Positions 11,591 through 22,300 of a stretch of 64,000 bases of DNA are shown here, one piece after another. This DNA comes from Liolophura sinensis (Eukaryota > Mollusca > Polyplacophora > Chitonida > Chitonidae): assembly GCF_032854445.1 (NCBI RefSeq), contig NC_088301.1, forward strand, positions 60,278,512-60,342,511, in the 5' to 3' direction. The first letter of the stretch is position 1. The number at the start of each line of letters is the position of its first letter. The notes below the pieces were generated by a model that was given only the letters and a program-made list of their open reading frames with translations, was not told the origin of the DNA and did not search any database. The translations under genes and the position numbers were made by a program.

Positions 11591-13454
11591 TGGATCTTCT
11601 TATTGGAGGCAATTCAAGGGCCTAACGTATTACTTGAGAGATACTATAATATGGTTGTTATTAACACAATCTCACCTAGTCACGGCAACTCAAATGTGTT
11701 CACTATCATTGCAAACATATCCTCTGAACGTATGATGTGGTGATTCCATTAATTCATCATTAGGTTTATATCGATTTAAAAAAGCGGCCTTTAGAGACAA
11801 ATAAACTAGAACACAACGTTGCACAATTTATAATTTCCTGGAATGGTATAGCCACAATGACGTCAAGACGTATGTGTCGATCTTCGTTCCGCAATGGAAA
11901 AACGGGGCATTCACCAAGTCCGATGATGAACCATGCGATATAATCACGGACTGATTGCAAAAGGTGCATGGAGAGAGGAAGAACGGTCCCCATTGATTGT
12001 GTAATCCGTGACTGTGGCAAACTCGCTTACTTGATGCAGTGGGAGATTCGTAACTTCGTGTGATCGAGTCCGCTTCCCGTACAGAATAGCGTCTTGAGTA
12101 ATGCAAGATGCGACGCGTTCGATCTAATCTAGAAATAAGAATCATTGTCTAGCATCCCATACGTGCCCCGTGGTCTCTAACGCTAACCAATGTAATCAAT
12201 AGAGGGAATACCGACGTAAGTTATACTCGACTCCTGCCAGTCTACGTAGAGGCCTCTTACTCCATTTGATCAGCTCAAGATATGGCGCAATTCTGTGCTT
12301 GCTAGAGCAAGGAACTGCGCGCACCTGCCTTTATTAAACACAGAAGGACATTAAGTCGGCGACATACCAGCTTTTCATTACTCTCTTCAATTACTTGGCT
12401 TCCTATTGCAAAACAACAACATATTTGATTTTCTGCCTGGAAGACTATAGTTCTTTTTTTATGAAGGTCTCCCTAACCCCGGCTCATTTAGGCGGAGTGA
12501 AATTTATCAGAGGGAGCGTTAGAAGGCAAGCTCGACGATACTCAAGGAACTCCTGTGAAATAACGGAATTAAATCCCCAATTTAGCGAATGCTTCAGTAA
12601 GCCATTCGGCTGTCTCATTGAATCTGTAATTTTGTAATATCAAATCCTCCTTCGTTCCCAATACATCAAATCTGTCCCGGGGATTATATCGAATTTCTTA
12701 CTCCTGGATGACGTTAGATCTTTTATCCAAAGCTGGAATCAAATTCATTTCTTGGCCAATCTATAGTACCGTTTTTATTTGATAATGACTACATTTCTTC
12801 GGTGGGTAATTATTTCAAAATCTTTTACAGATTTACAATATCATTTCCTGTCATAATGACAATAATGATATCTTTATTTAGCCACCTGTCACGTGATACT
12901 GAATCTGAAAGTGTAACATTGAATCAGTAGCCTCAGAAAGCAGCCTTCCCTCTTAGTATTTTGGAATAGAGATGCTTACTTTGAAATTTAAAGTTATGAA
13001 GAAATATATAATTTGTAGTAGACTGAAGTTTTGAATGCACAACTCTACCATTTGGTGTCTTTGTTATTCGATAATACAGCATGGGAAATCACACAAAAAA
13101 CAGTAACTTAAAGCGCACCAGAGTGAATATCTTCCTGATTATTGAAGAAACAGGAATGACGTTGCCTGGCTCCCGAAACATATTTGGGATAAGGGCTTGT
13201 AGGTTTCTCATGAACTACCGGGAGATTGAATCTTCTCATATACTGAACAAAAATCGAAACTTCACGTACTACTTTATGTTCCAAACATACCCATATGGAA
13301 CAAAGTATGTTGCTAGTGGGTAAATCTGGTTAATGGACGTAATGAGCGTACATTAAAAAACAGGATTAAGCATTAAGGTGTGCTTGCTGCACCCACCACA
13401 GTCAACAGTGACAAGATGGGGTCACTTTTTGATTTCACAGGGACATTTTGAGCA
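11591..13454. other. Intron segment without recognised features
   Basis: Short frames only (11766-12145 minus, 12395-12637 plus, 13081-13323 plus), none recognisable. No repeat family of this window was identified here. Confidence 0.4.
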
Positions 13455-13865
13455 TTCTAGGGTTGACGTCTCAAGGCACGAAAACTTCGTCCAAGAGCAT
13501 TCCGTACCTGTTCTATGGGATGTGTGTGGTGTCGCATTCTCAATTTGGAATTGGAGACCTGGACCATGAACAGCCATGAATGACACCAGATCCGAGACAA
13601 GGTCGTGTTCACAATGATGTTTCGTATGGTCTCAGCAGTTATGCACTTCAGAATAGTGATGTTGCGGTCGTAAAACGATAACGTAAATGACTTAGCCGAA
13701 TTTGATTGTCCTTAGCGTGTCACACGTGGCAACCCTTACCTGGGTTGATGAAATGTCGTAGCCATTTGATTCACACGTGTCCTTAGCTTGTGAATTGTCG
13801 GTCTACTGCATAGTATTAGACTGGCCATCCTGGAGCATGCCAATTGCGCGTTCAACATTTGTAAG
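13455..13865 (-). pseudogene. Tc1/IS630-type transposase relic with internal deletions
   Basis: Read on the minus strand, three blocks in the expected order recall animal Tc1-like transposases. The first is an N-terminal helix-turn-helix-like IGMLQDGQS near 13862-13825. The next is NITILKC-ITAETIRN-like sequence near 13680-13620. The last is HGPGLQFQIENATPHTSH near 13570-13518, matching the QxDNAxPHT block that carries the second catalytic Asp, here ENA. This runs straight into a frame-shifted PIEQVRNALGRSFRALRRQP, the usual PIExxWDxLGRRxR block, and then a stop at 13458-13460. The domain between the QFQ block and PIE is missing, and stops and frameshifts occur. No terminal inverted repeats were established. 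The relic lies in the receptor intron, antisense to it. Confidence 0.65.
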
Positions 13866-13899
13866 AATTCTCAGCGTGTTTTTTTCTAATCACAGGAAA

Positions 13900-16800
13900 A
13901 TGCTCCACATGAGATTGTGGTCACGTCACCTCGCACAAGTGCAGCGTCGCATTTTCACAAAAGAGCGTGATGCACGAAGCCCCGCGTGGTGCTCCTCAAT
14001 TTCAATGGTCAGGTTAGGCCTGGCCATTCTGATATTCACAGGCATTAACTTGTAAATTTTCAACGTAATTCATTTTTTGCATATGTGAAGTTTTTTTTAT
14101 TTTTTTGGGGTTAATGCACCAACGAAAGAAATGAGGATTTATCAAACATATATACATTATAACTTTGTTCTTAGCAGATATCTAATAGCAGTAGAAACAT
14201 ACTTGAATGTTTTATTTTATTACTTTTATTTACCTCAGATATGTAAATATGTACATATTTGTTTTTCATTCCTTGCAGTTGTGAAACTCACGTTTTCCAT
14301 GTTGTATCTACATACCTCAATTACACGCACAATTTATAGATTCCACGAAGGTTTTGAATGAGACCTGTTAACTGTCTTAGGTAATTCCAAATTCACTTAA
14401 CTACGAAGCGCATGAAAAGTAAATTTACGAAGTGAGCTCCTTGTCCGCCCACACTTGGAACGGTAATAACGTTCGCCGGAGATATTTCACAAATATAAAT
14501 CGTGTCTACCTTCTAGCTTGTTAGTTTGCCAATAATTCTCCCAGGCAGCTGCAGGTCAGTACTGACAAAACCCATTTGTGATGGTTGATCTTCTAAGTAA
14601 TTAATACTGTGTGGTCAACAGTCACTTGCAGCCTTTAACCTTACCGTGGCAGATCTGGCGTGTTGTCAGAATAATGAGGGCCTTACTCTCTCTCCACAGG
14701 GTTACATCCCTGGACTACTCCGTATCGGTCTAGCTATCGCCAAAGACACTGGTTTATTTAGACAAGGACGTCATTGTCCGAATAAAGATTCATATCTTCC
14801 TCCTGAGTGCAAGTGGCAGAAAGAACACAAATAAACGGACCTTTTCTGTTGTTTCAGCTAATGACACAGGAAACGGTGCTTGATACGATTTCATCTATCA
14901 TATAAGCCGAAGGCTTTTCCATGAGCAAAGGAATGATTTTGTATATCGAGATTGAGATAGTGTTTCGTGATAGCATGACCCTTAAACCGATTTGTTGAGA
15001 TTCTACTCACCTTTACAACTTAAATGTGTATGATGCCCTGTAATTAATCATAGCTTTTCTGCAATTCCATTCACACGAATAACACTACAACTGAGTCACG
15101 GTAAGATACAGATTCCGTGCTTTGCAAGAATATTAGGCAAGATAGAGTGCCAGATTTAACGTGATCCTCGCCTGTCTCACAATCGAAGTAAATGTAAGTT
15201 TGACTTCCCACATCCCCATAGAGCCAATATCGAGTTACCCTTTAGTATATATCTGGTATTCAGCTTACTGTTACCGTAAACGGTTAAATATGGAATATAC
15301 ATAAAATTACAACTGTGCACTTTAATATAAAATATTAAATGCATTTCAATCGTTAATAAAGTTTAGCATGCAAGCATAGAGCGGTGTATAGAAGAGAGAA
15401 CTACGATAATAGTTATCCTAAGAGCCAGAAGAAGCACGGGCAGTTATAATGTAAAAACTACCATACATGTGGTCGACCATATATAGAAAAGTTCGAAACT
15501 GCAGTTGGAATACCGATGTAGACATTTGAAAAGGTTTTCTTTGCTTTTTCTTATACCTGTTCTCCACATCAGAATGATTTCTTTCTGATTGTCATTTTAA
15601 TTTTGGCATGCATATCTGTGATTACATTGAACTAACACAATCATTTCATTCATCTGATTTCTTACAAATTGAAAGAGAAATGCCTAGAGTAGAGAAAAGG
15701 ATTAAAATAAGGTCATCCAAAAGCAATACGAATCAATGGGAGCAGTAACAAAAAAGCGCTTGAAATTCATGGAATATAAAACAGTAATCCAAGTATTCCT
15801 TCTGCTTGTTAACAGTCAGAAACCTTATCTTTCCAATCTGAGGCCTAAAGCAAAAGGAAAGCCTTATTTGAATGGAGCTTAATTCAAATCCGTGGTATCC
15901 TCCTGGGACTAGAGGCAGATACTAACTAGTATTCCCGAATGTATCGAGCGGTCTCTCCTACTATTCCGGTCAGCATTAGGTTACTTCGTCTTGACAGCTT
16001 GGCAGGTAAAGCCGCTCGCTGTCGAATTTCGAACCTGTTCTCTGAGGTGAAGGCTTGTCACACAAACAATTCTTTAATCCAAATATCCAATGCACATTTA
16101 TGTCTTCTTTGCCGTTCTTTGCAAGGTTTGCTCCCCTGTCGACGCTCTGGTCATTTGTATTGGATTTATTAATGTCTTCCCGGAAGAGCCGGCCAGTATT
16201 TTCACTATCATTCACATTCAATGCATGCTTGAGAATAGAGAAAATATACATGACAGAATGAAGAAGTGTTCTCATCAGAGCTACATCCATGTATCTCGCC
16301 TGTAAACGATCCTCTATTTAAGGCAAAATTTGGTATAAAAATTAACGTTAACATGGTCAAGTAAATGATTTACTAACTCAGACAGTCTGATCCAGACAAG
16401 CTATGTTAGGTTCCAGATGTATAAATATCAACGTTGTATTACAATTAAAAACTCATAGTAAAATTATGTCTGATATTATTATGTGTCAGTCATTTGCTCC
16501 ATGGAAAACAATACTGGACTGAGAATTAAAACCTCACTATGTGTAGATAGTGTGGTGGCCTACAATGTAAATTACATTGCAGATTTGACGCCGTTCATCA
16601 TATTACGGAAATGCAATACACAAATTGCGTCAATTGCGTTCTTCTTTTAAGTAAATGAGTATTTCTGCAGGTAGCCCAAGGGGTTGAGGTTAAATTTTGC
16701 TACTTCTTTTGGGGGAATTTTAGTCTGACATTGACTGTTTCCTGCTGTCAATCTGAATTGTGATGTTCACACTTGATCTAAATTTAGTATCAACATTTGC

Positions 16801-16985
16801 TTTAATAAAAACTATTTCAGAAACCAGGCCTTCCGACTTTGTCATTGAAATATTTCGCTACTAACATTTCAAGAGGTACGCATTTTACAATTTCAAGAAA
16901 TCTTAAGATTCTACAAACAACTAATGAATCTATGAGTCAAATCTGAAAATATGAAACAGGAGCGAACACAAAAAGACATTCTATA
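13900..16985. other. Intron segment without recognised features
   Basis: Short frames such as 14131-14361, 14646-14834, 15939-16172 and 15976-16290 (minus) are not recognisable. No element of the families in this window was found. Confidence 0.4.
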
Positions 16986-16989
16986 GAAC

Positions 16990-17240
16990 TTAATTATTCA
17001 TCATTACTGAGTTATTTTAAGAAGATATCATCGGTATCACGATCATGAAATCATTCATCATTCTCCTGTGATTTCAGGAAAATATTATCGATACCAGGGA
17101 CACGAAATTATTCATTATTCCTGAGTTATTTTAAGACGATATCATCGATATCACGATCACAAAATCATTCACCATTCTGTCGTGATTTCAGGAAAATATT
17201 ATCTGTACCAGAGACATGAAATCATGCATCATTCCCCAAG
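16990..17240. repeat. About 57-bp tandem repeat, four to five units
   Basis: Two near-identical 114-base blocks are offset by 114 bases (gttattttaag at 17011 and again at 17125). Each is made of two related half-units of about 57 bases built around gatatcatcgatatcacgat and aatattatcgatacc, followed by gaaatcattcatcattc. The atcgat cores are partly palindromic. Confidence 0.75.
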
Positions 17241-17289
17241 GGAGTTAAAGCTAGGCTCATGTACTTAAAAATTACATATCTGGAAGTGT

Positions 17290-17495
17290 ATTTATACAAA
17301 AACCTCAGCGGTTTCTTGTCTCACCGACATTACCACAAAGGCAGTAGTTCTTATTGAGACATGCTTGTAAATTATCCTGGCTTATTCGTAAGATCCTGTG
17401 TGTTGTATGACGAGTTGAATCAACGTCGCAAGTTATTAGTGCGAAAACTGGTACGCCATAGTTAGTGACAGAAAATGCCTTCAAACTCAAGATTT
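17290..17495 (+). repeat. RT-A fragment: C-terminal end of RT and start of 3' region
   Basis: cgtaagatcctgtgtgttg and caacgtcgcaagttattag match the RT C-terminal part of RT-A copies at 798-840 and 46395-46425. atgccttcaaactc then matches the start of the 3' region. It is followed immediately by the 5' side of another RT-A core in the same orientation (17500 on), a head-to-tail arrangement. Confidence 0.6.
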
Positions 17496-17984
17496 CTCTC
17501 GATGCTACTATTCCTCACAAGGACTAATCGATAGAATTTCATCTCTAATAGTTTCGGTGTTTAATGAACTATATTAATGTCAAAGGGACCACAGCCTTCT
17601 TCATCTCTACTATATTCATGGGTTACCATCCATGGAGTGTTTTGTTGTTCAACCACTTGCTTGAATTTCTCATTAATAACATTTACATGAAAGTAGGAGA
17701 AACCATATATCAATAGACTATTGGTATTCCGATAGATACAAATTGTGACACCACCACCCCTCTCCATCATTTGGCAGAATTAAACTTGTTCTCGTCTGAA
17801 TACGACTGTGTGTAGAAACTATTAAACAGTAATCCTCACCAGGCACGATGTTTCTCATTTACTAAACGGTACATTCATGATCTGCTAGCTTTATACAATC
17901 CAAATATTACAAAGGCTGTGAAAGAAGTATATATCCACCTTCGCCGAAACTACAGACTCTCCAGATGGTAAATCTGATGTGGAC

Positions 17985-17995
17985 CGATATATATA

Positions 17996-18029
<34 letters not shown>
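17985..18029. repeat. (AT)n microsatellite
   Basis: An uninterrupted AT dinucleotide run of about 28 bases, flanked by short imperfect AT units, lies within the RT-A relic. Confidence 0.95.
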
Positions 18030-18031
<2 letters not shown>

Positions 18032-18032
<1 letters not shown>

Positions 18033-18360
18033 TAACATAGAGTAAAACCAGAGCAGCGGGCACTGTATGGTAGTTGGCAAATGGCCGCACGTAGCTAGTG
18101 AAACACAGCCACTTCTCAGTTTACCAAATTTTTCTCAGTAGCAAATTAAACGCTCCTCAGCACCATGACCCTAAACAGAATGACGCACAAAAAATGCAAT
18201 GATGTTAACTGCAACGTATTAGCCGGTCACTGGTCAAGAATTACTCATACTACTGCACTGTCATCACATTTAGGACACATTCACATTAACACAACACAAA
18301 GGGACCATTCCTCAGGGATGCTTAGTCCACAGGTAGAATCCTGGTTTATGTAGGAATACA
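18032..18360 (+). repeat. Dispersed repeat family B, copy 2
   Basis: Shares agagtaaaaccagagcagcg, gttggcaaatgg, ggtcactggtcaagaattac and gggatgcttagtcca with copy 1 (3021-3215), and its first half with copy 3 immediately downstream. Confidence 0.75.
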
Positions 18361-18361
18361 C

Positions 18362-18537
18362 TACATTTACAAAAACGTACAGCATAGAGAGTAAAACCAA
18401 AGCAGCGACGACTGCGTGATAGTTGGCAAATGGTCACACGTAACCGGTGAAGTACGACCTCTTTTCAATTTACCACAGTTCGAGTTTTATTCTTACTGTT
18501 CATGTAAATGCTTAAGGAGTAGAAAATTACACGCCTA
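18362..18537 (+). repeat. Dispersed repeat family B, copy 3 (partial)
   Basis: Starts with acgtacagcatagagagtaa, continues gttggcaaatggtcacacgt, and ends where RT-A sequence resumes. It is tandem to copy 2 in the same orientation. Confidence 0.75.
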
Positions 18538-19046
18538 AGGACCAAAGCGGTTTCCCGCCTGGTAGGATTTACAATAGGGATAGTTTCAATTTTTATTATA
18601 ATTTTTTCTTATTTGGCTACCAATTCATGGCAAGGTACTGCTTACGGCTTGTACATAACTCACCTTGTAGCATTTGCTAGATCATGTGTGTTGTGTGACG
18701 ATTTCAACAAACATTACAATTTTGGATTTTTGAACAATTGCTATCAAGGAGTAACTGAGATACCTATTTTATTATTGACATCTTATATAATACCATGGCA
18801 CACGATTTGTATACTAATTTCAATCATTGACCTAAAGCATTTTCAAGTCTTTCCAACATTATTAAATTGTGACTGTTGCATGATTATGTCCTAATTGCGT
18901 GCATTACATGCTTAATTGTTCGGTGGTTTGTGTTGAACGTTCTTTTGGGAACTGGCCATGCTATTATTGACCCGGACCGTCCGTATTTGAGTTTCTAAAA
19001 ATATGAATGTGAAATATTCTTTCACAAACGTGGGAGCAAAATGTAT

Positions 19047-19083
19047 GGGGGGGGGGGGTGGGGGGGGGGGGGGGTGGGGGGTG
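19047..19083 (+). repeat. Poly-G tract with single T interruptions
   Basis: Runs of about 12, 15 and 6 G are separated by single T bases, on the plus strand. The tract could form G-quadruplex structures. It lies just past the 3' end of the RT-A relic. Confidence 0.95.
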
Positions 19084-19089
19084 GAATGC

Positions 19090-20239
19090 CATTGAGTCAG
19101 CAATTTGTTTCTACTTCGAGTGTTTTTCAGATATGTAGATCCTATCTATATTATAAACCGTCTTAGGTTTATAATAACCTATCGATCACAACCCAGTTAC
19201 GTAGTTAACAAGGGTGAGAGATGTCAGAATAACCCACATTCTCTAAAGGCTGTCAGTGTCTGTTATAGCTGACGATAAACTGAGTGCTAGAAATTAATTG
19301 TGCTTAGTTAAACAATCCTTATTAATTCGTTGGTCATGTGCTGACTCTCAATGGGATTCTCGATTTTGGTCCACATACTAGGTCAAAATATATGATTCGC
19401 CTTTGATGTCAACAATCGTCCATAAGATGCATGTATAATCCTAATATTTATCTTTTCTATCTTATCTTTAGTAAAATGTATATTTAATGTCCATTTTGCC
19501 GTGCTTGTGACATGACAGGGGAAGAGTATAATGCTGAAGTCAGTTTATCACAGCCGGTGAAGGTGACTTTGTGAACGCAGCTATTGTACTGTTATAATAC
19601 AGTTATTGGAACATGTAATGTAGTACAATGTACAATTCAATCGAACCACAAAAGTTGGTTTGTATGGTCGATTTAACATGAAAAGAGAAAAGGAAATTAC
19701 ACTGCATAATAATGGTTTTACACCAAATGTAGCCCTAAATTGAACTTGACCTTAGACAAGTTAGTCTTCTCGCGTATTTTTAGAGGATTTGTTTCTTTAG
19801 CTTAAATATGACATAGTGGTCGATTTTACGTTTCAGAAGAAGCTTTAAATTCAACTGATGTTTAATACCGTACTCGAGAAGTGTACAATTATACGCTGGT
19901 GGCCAGTTTCCTGAATTAAACTATCGATCTTTCACAACCTGCCGACAAAATTCATCATCGCTTCTTGCATCCGTAATTTTCACTTGAAATAGTTCATTTC
20001 GGAGAATGCATTCATAGACCTGTATGTATATGTATTTGAATGATAAAATGACATGTTTCAAGTTGGTGTTTTCTTTGATTTTATAATAGTAATGATATAT
20101 AACGCTGCAATACTGTGTCGCCATACATAAGTACAGCAGTACTGATACATAATAATTCGGGACTGATATATAATTTGACAGCACTGATTTATTAATGCTG
20201 ATAAAGGTATATATATCATTTGACATGGCAGTAGTGATG
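19090..20239. other. Intron segment without recognised features
   Basis: Only chance frames occur (for example 19921-20226 minus). Nothing was recognised. Confidence 0.4.
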
Positions 20240-20348
20240 TATACCCGGGCTCTGCCCGGTTTCCTACCACCATAATGCTGGCCGCCGTCGTATAAGTGAA
20301 ATATTCTTGACTACAGCGTAAAACACGAATCAAATAAATAAATAAATA
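20240..20348 (+). mobile_element. 5'-truncated SINE
   Basis: Contains cccgggctctgcccggtttc, ccgccgtcgtataagtgaaa and a terminal aataaataaataaat. The flanks share tagtgat (near 20232 and 20347), a possible short target-site duplication. Confidence 0.85.
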
Positions 20349-20361
20349 GTGATAGATAAGG

Positions 20362-20825
20362 AATTATTATACCTCAGAGTGATTGTTAGTTTCCATTGGT
20401 CAATACAGGGTCACATGATATTCCATGATATACAACAATCACGCACTCAAGCAAAGGACCGTCAGGCTCACAAGTTATATCCCACGTTCACGAAATAGGA
20501 AATAGAAAACGATCTCGTGCTCTTATCCAACGATCACGTGCGTTCCTATGTGTACCTCTCTGATGTCTGATTGCTGGTGAAGTAAATAACCTGACGTAAC
20601 CAGCCCTGATATTGTTGTACAAATTCAGCGATTTAAAGTACCTTTTTTTTTCGTATAATAAAATATATGGTGCATGCTAGGGATCAGGTATCAGGATTTG
20701 CCAGCTCTTGACAGGTGATATTCAATTCTTGTTTCGCACTGGTTGAATATCACTAGGCTCGAGCTGACAATTCCTGATATTCCATCCCTCAACATACACT
20801 ATCTGTATAATATGTCACTACAGGT
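20362..20825 (+). mobile_element. MITE-like element, copy 2
   Basis: Reverse-complement counterpart of 11165-11590. Left-end ttattatacctcag and right-end ctgtataatatg form a short inverted terminal match. Inside are tttccattggtcaatac, tccaacgatcacgtgcg and gctgacaattcctgatattc, each found inverted in copy 1. At 20700-20775 the copy also carries an internal inverted repeat (gatattcaa...ttgaatatc). It has no coding frame. Confidence 0.6.
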
Positions 20826-21192
20826 ACATGTATCATATGTGTAATATAACAGAAAATAATGAAGCTTTGCGTGTATTATACCCAGCAGAATCACTGAGTG
20901 AAGCTAGAAAAGTATAGGATGAGCGAAAACTCCGGTGACTAATATAACTTTTATTTTACCATTAACCAGCTTGGTGTCTGTAGGGGCTTGTCAAAATTGT
21001 AAAACTGAGAGTCAAGGATCAAAAAACATATTATATATATAGGTTTGTGTACAGTTAGGTTACACTTAGCTGTCGTCTGTTACATACACCTTTATGATGA
21101 CATGAAGTAATCTTTAACGGGAATGATAAGGATGCCTCGGCTTGTCATGTGGACAAAGAATGCTACCAACGTAAATATTCCATGATTTAAAA

Positions 21193-21905
21193 ATGAGTAT
21201 TCGCATGAGCACAATTCGGGTAAATCATGAAAAAAAAACGGTAAGACTGATTGCAAAGCTTGTCAGAACACATGGTAAAAATCTTACCAAATCTGGAAAA
21301 GAATTTCTTGCAAAATCTGAATGTAAAATTAGTCAAATTTATCAATTACCAAAGATGTACAAATCACCTAAAATTACAGAAGCTGTCAAAGGACGAAATT
21401 CCGGGTGCGTCTCTATTCCCAGTGAGGCAAGCCTTACATTCAGACCCATTATCACTAGACCAATATGCCCCACCGGAAAACTTCAGTGATCTTAATATTT
21501 TACAGGAACCATCTATTAACCATTTGCCTTCTTGCTTCAGAGACGAACTTCATTTTTTTAAATATTTAACCGAAAGATACCTTATGTAGTTTGACCTATA
21601 AACGACAAGCAGCATCATATCACATGACTTAGATATAGAAATTTTGACGTACAGGTTATCTGACTACCCAAACCCCAATAGTGAAAGCGTCAGTACTGAT
21701 AGTGGATCTAATCTTATATTACAAAACAATTCTTTCCAAACACTAGGGACTGCAATGACAGCCAAATTTGTCCCTAAATTTGCCACATTGGCCTTTTGCG
21801 ACAAGTTAAATAAAAATTTGTTTTTGTGGTTTATGGACATGTCGTTCATACTCTGCGACACACGAGGGTCTTTCATTAATTTCGTGTGCATATTTCTACC
21901 TCAAG
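21193..21905 (+). pseudogene. Second RT relic, unlike RT-A (Penelope-like motifs)
   Basis: In one frame SQIYQLPKMYKSP is followed by FRPIITRPICPTGKL (to about 21480), matching the LPKIHK...RPIVxGxxxPT block of Penelope-like RTs. A frameshift then leads to INHLPSCFRDELHFFKYL (about 21510-21565). After more damage comes ILTYRLSDYPNP (about 21638-21672), then QTLGTAMTAKFVPKFATLAF (about 21740-21799), the motif-B-like QTxGTAMGTKxAPxYA. The catalytic motif C region is not seen; the sequence merges into a SINE tail at about 21925. The motif set differs from RT-A (IPMG...ADL), so this is another family. Frameshifts make it non-functional. Confidence 0.65.
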
Positions 21906-21924
21906 GGTCAGTGCTGTCCCCATT

Positions 21925-22005
21925 AATCCTGTTTCCACACCCATAAATTCACGGCCGTTATAAAGTGAAACTTCTTGAATATGGCGTTAATCAAATAAAT
22001 AGAAT
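21925..22005 (+). mobile_element. Degraded SINE tail
   Basis: Reads as a damaged copy of the SINE 3' part: cctgtttccacacccataaa, cggccgttataaagtgaaac, ttcttgaatatggcgttaat, then caaataaatag. Confidence 0.65.
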
Positions 22006-22030
22006 AGTGATGTACATCGCTGACATTTTA

Positions 22031-22290
22031 TTTATTTGATTGGTGTTTTACGCCGTACTCAAGAATATTTCACTTATATGACGGCGGCCAGCACTATGGT
22101 GGGTGGAAACCGGGCACAGCCCGGGGAAACCCACGACCATCCGCAGGTTGCTGTGAGACCTTCTCACGTACGGCCGGAGGGGAAGCCAGCATGAGCTGGA
22201 CTTGAACTCACAGCGACCGCATTGGTGAGAGACTCCTGGGTCACTACGCTGCGCTATCGCTTTAACCGACTGAGCCACGGAGGCCCCCGG
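22031..22290 (-). mobile_element. Full-length SINE with 10-bp TSD
   Basis: The minus-strand reading starts ggcctccgtggctcagtcgg, a tRNA-like head with A box. It continues with the B box (gtgagttcaagtccagctc), the conserved body and an AT-rich tail (aaataaataaa). TGACATTTTA is repeated exactly at 22021-22030 and 22291-22300. The intact pol III boxes mark it as one of the best-preserved copies. The body resembles the conserved SINE domain found across molluscs and other animals (Nin-type, from memory). Confidence 0.92.
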
Positions 22291-22300
22291 TGACATTTTA

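Larger units (their letters stand above)
17500..18990 (+). pseudogene. RT-A relic split by (AT)n and two family B repeats
   Basis: The part at 17500-17980 parallels the RT core at 121-770 base by base (attcctcacaaggactaat, gaatttctcattaataac, attggtattccgatagatac, gtacattcatgatctgc). Stops and indels destroy the frame, and the YIDD box reads as YIHD-like sequence. After an (AT)n run and two family B copies, the RT resumes near 18538 with aaggaccaaagcggtttcc, the KDQNGF segment. It continues through LYITHLVAFARSCVLCDDFN (18652-18710) into the 3' region ending near 18990. With the insertions left out this is one copy, longer than most others here. Confidence 0.7.
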
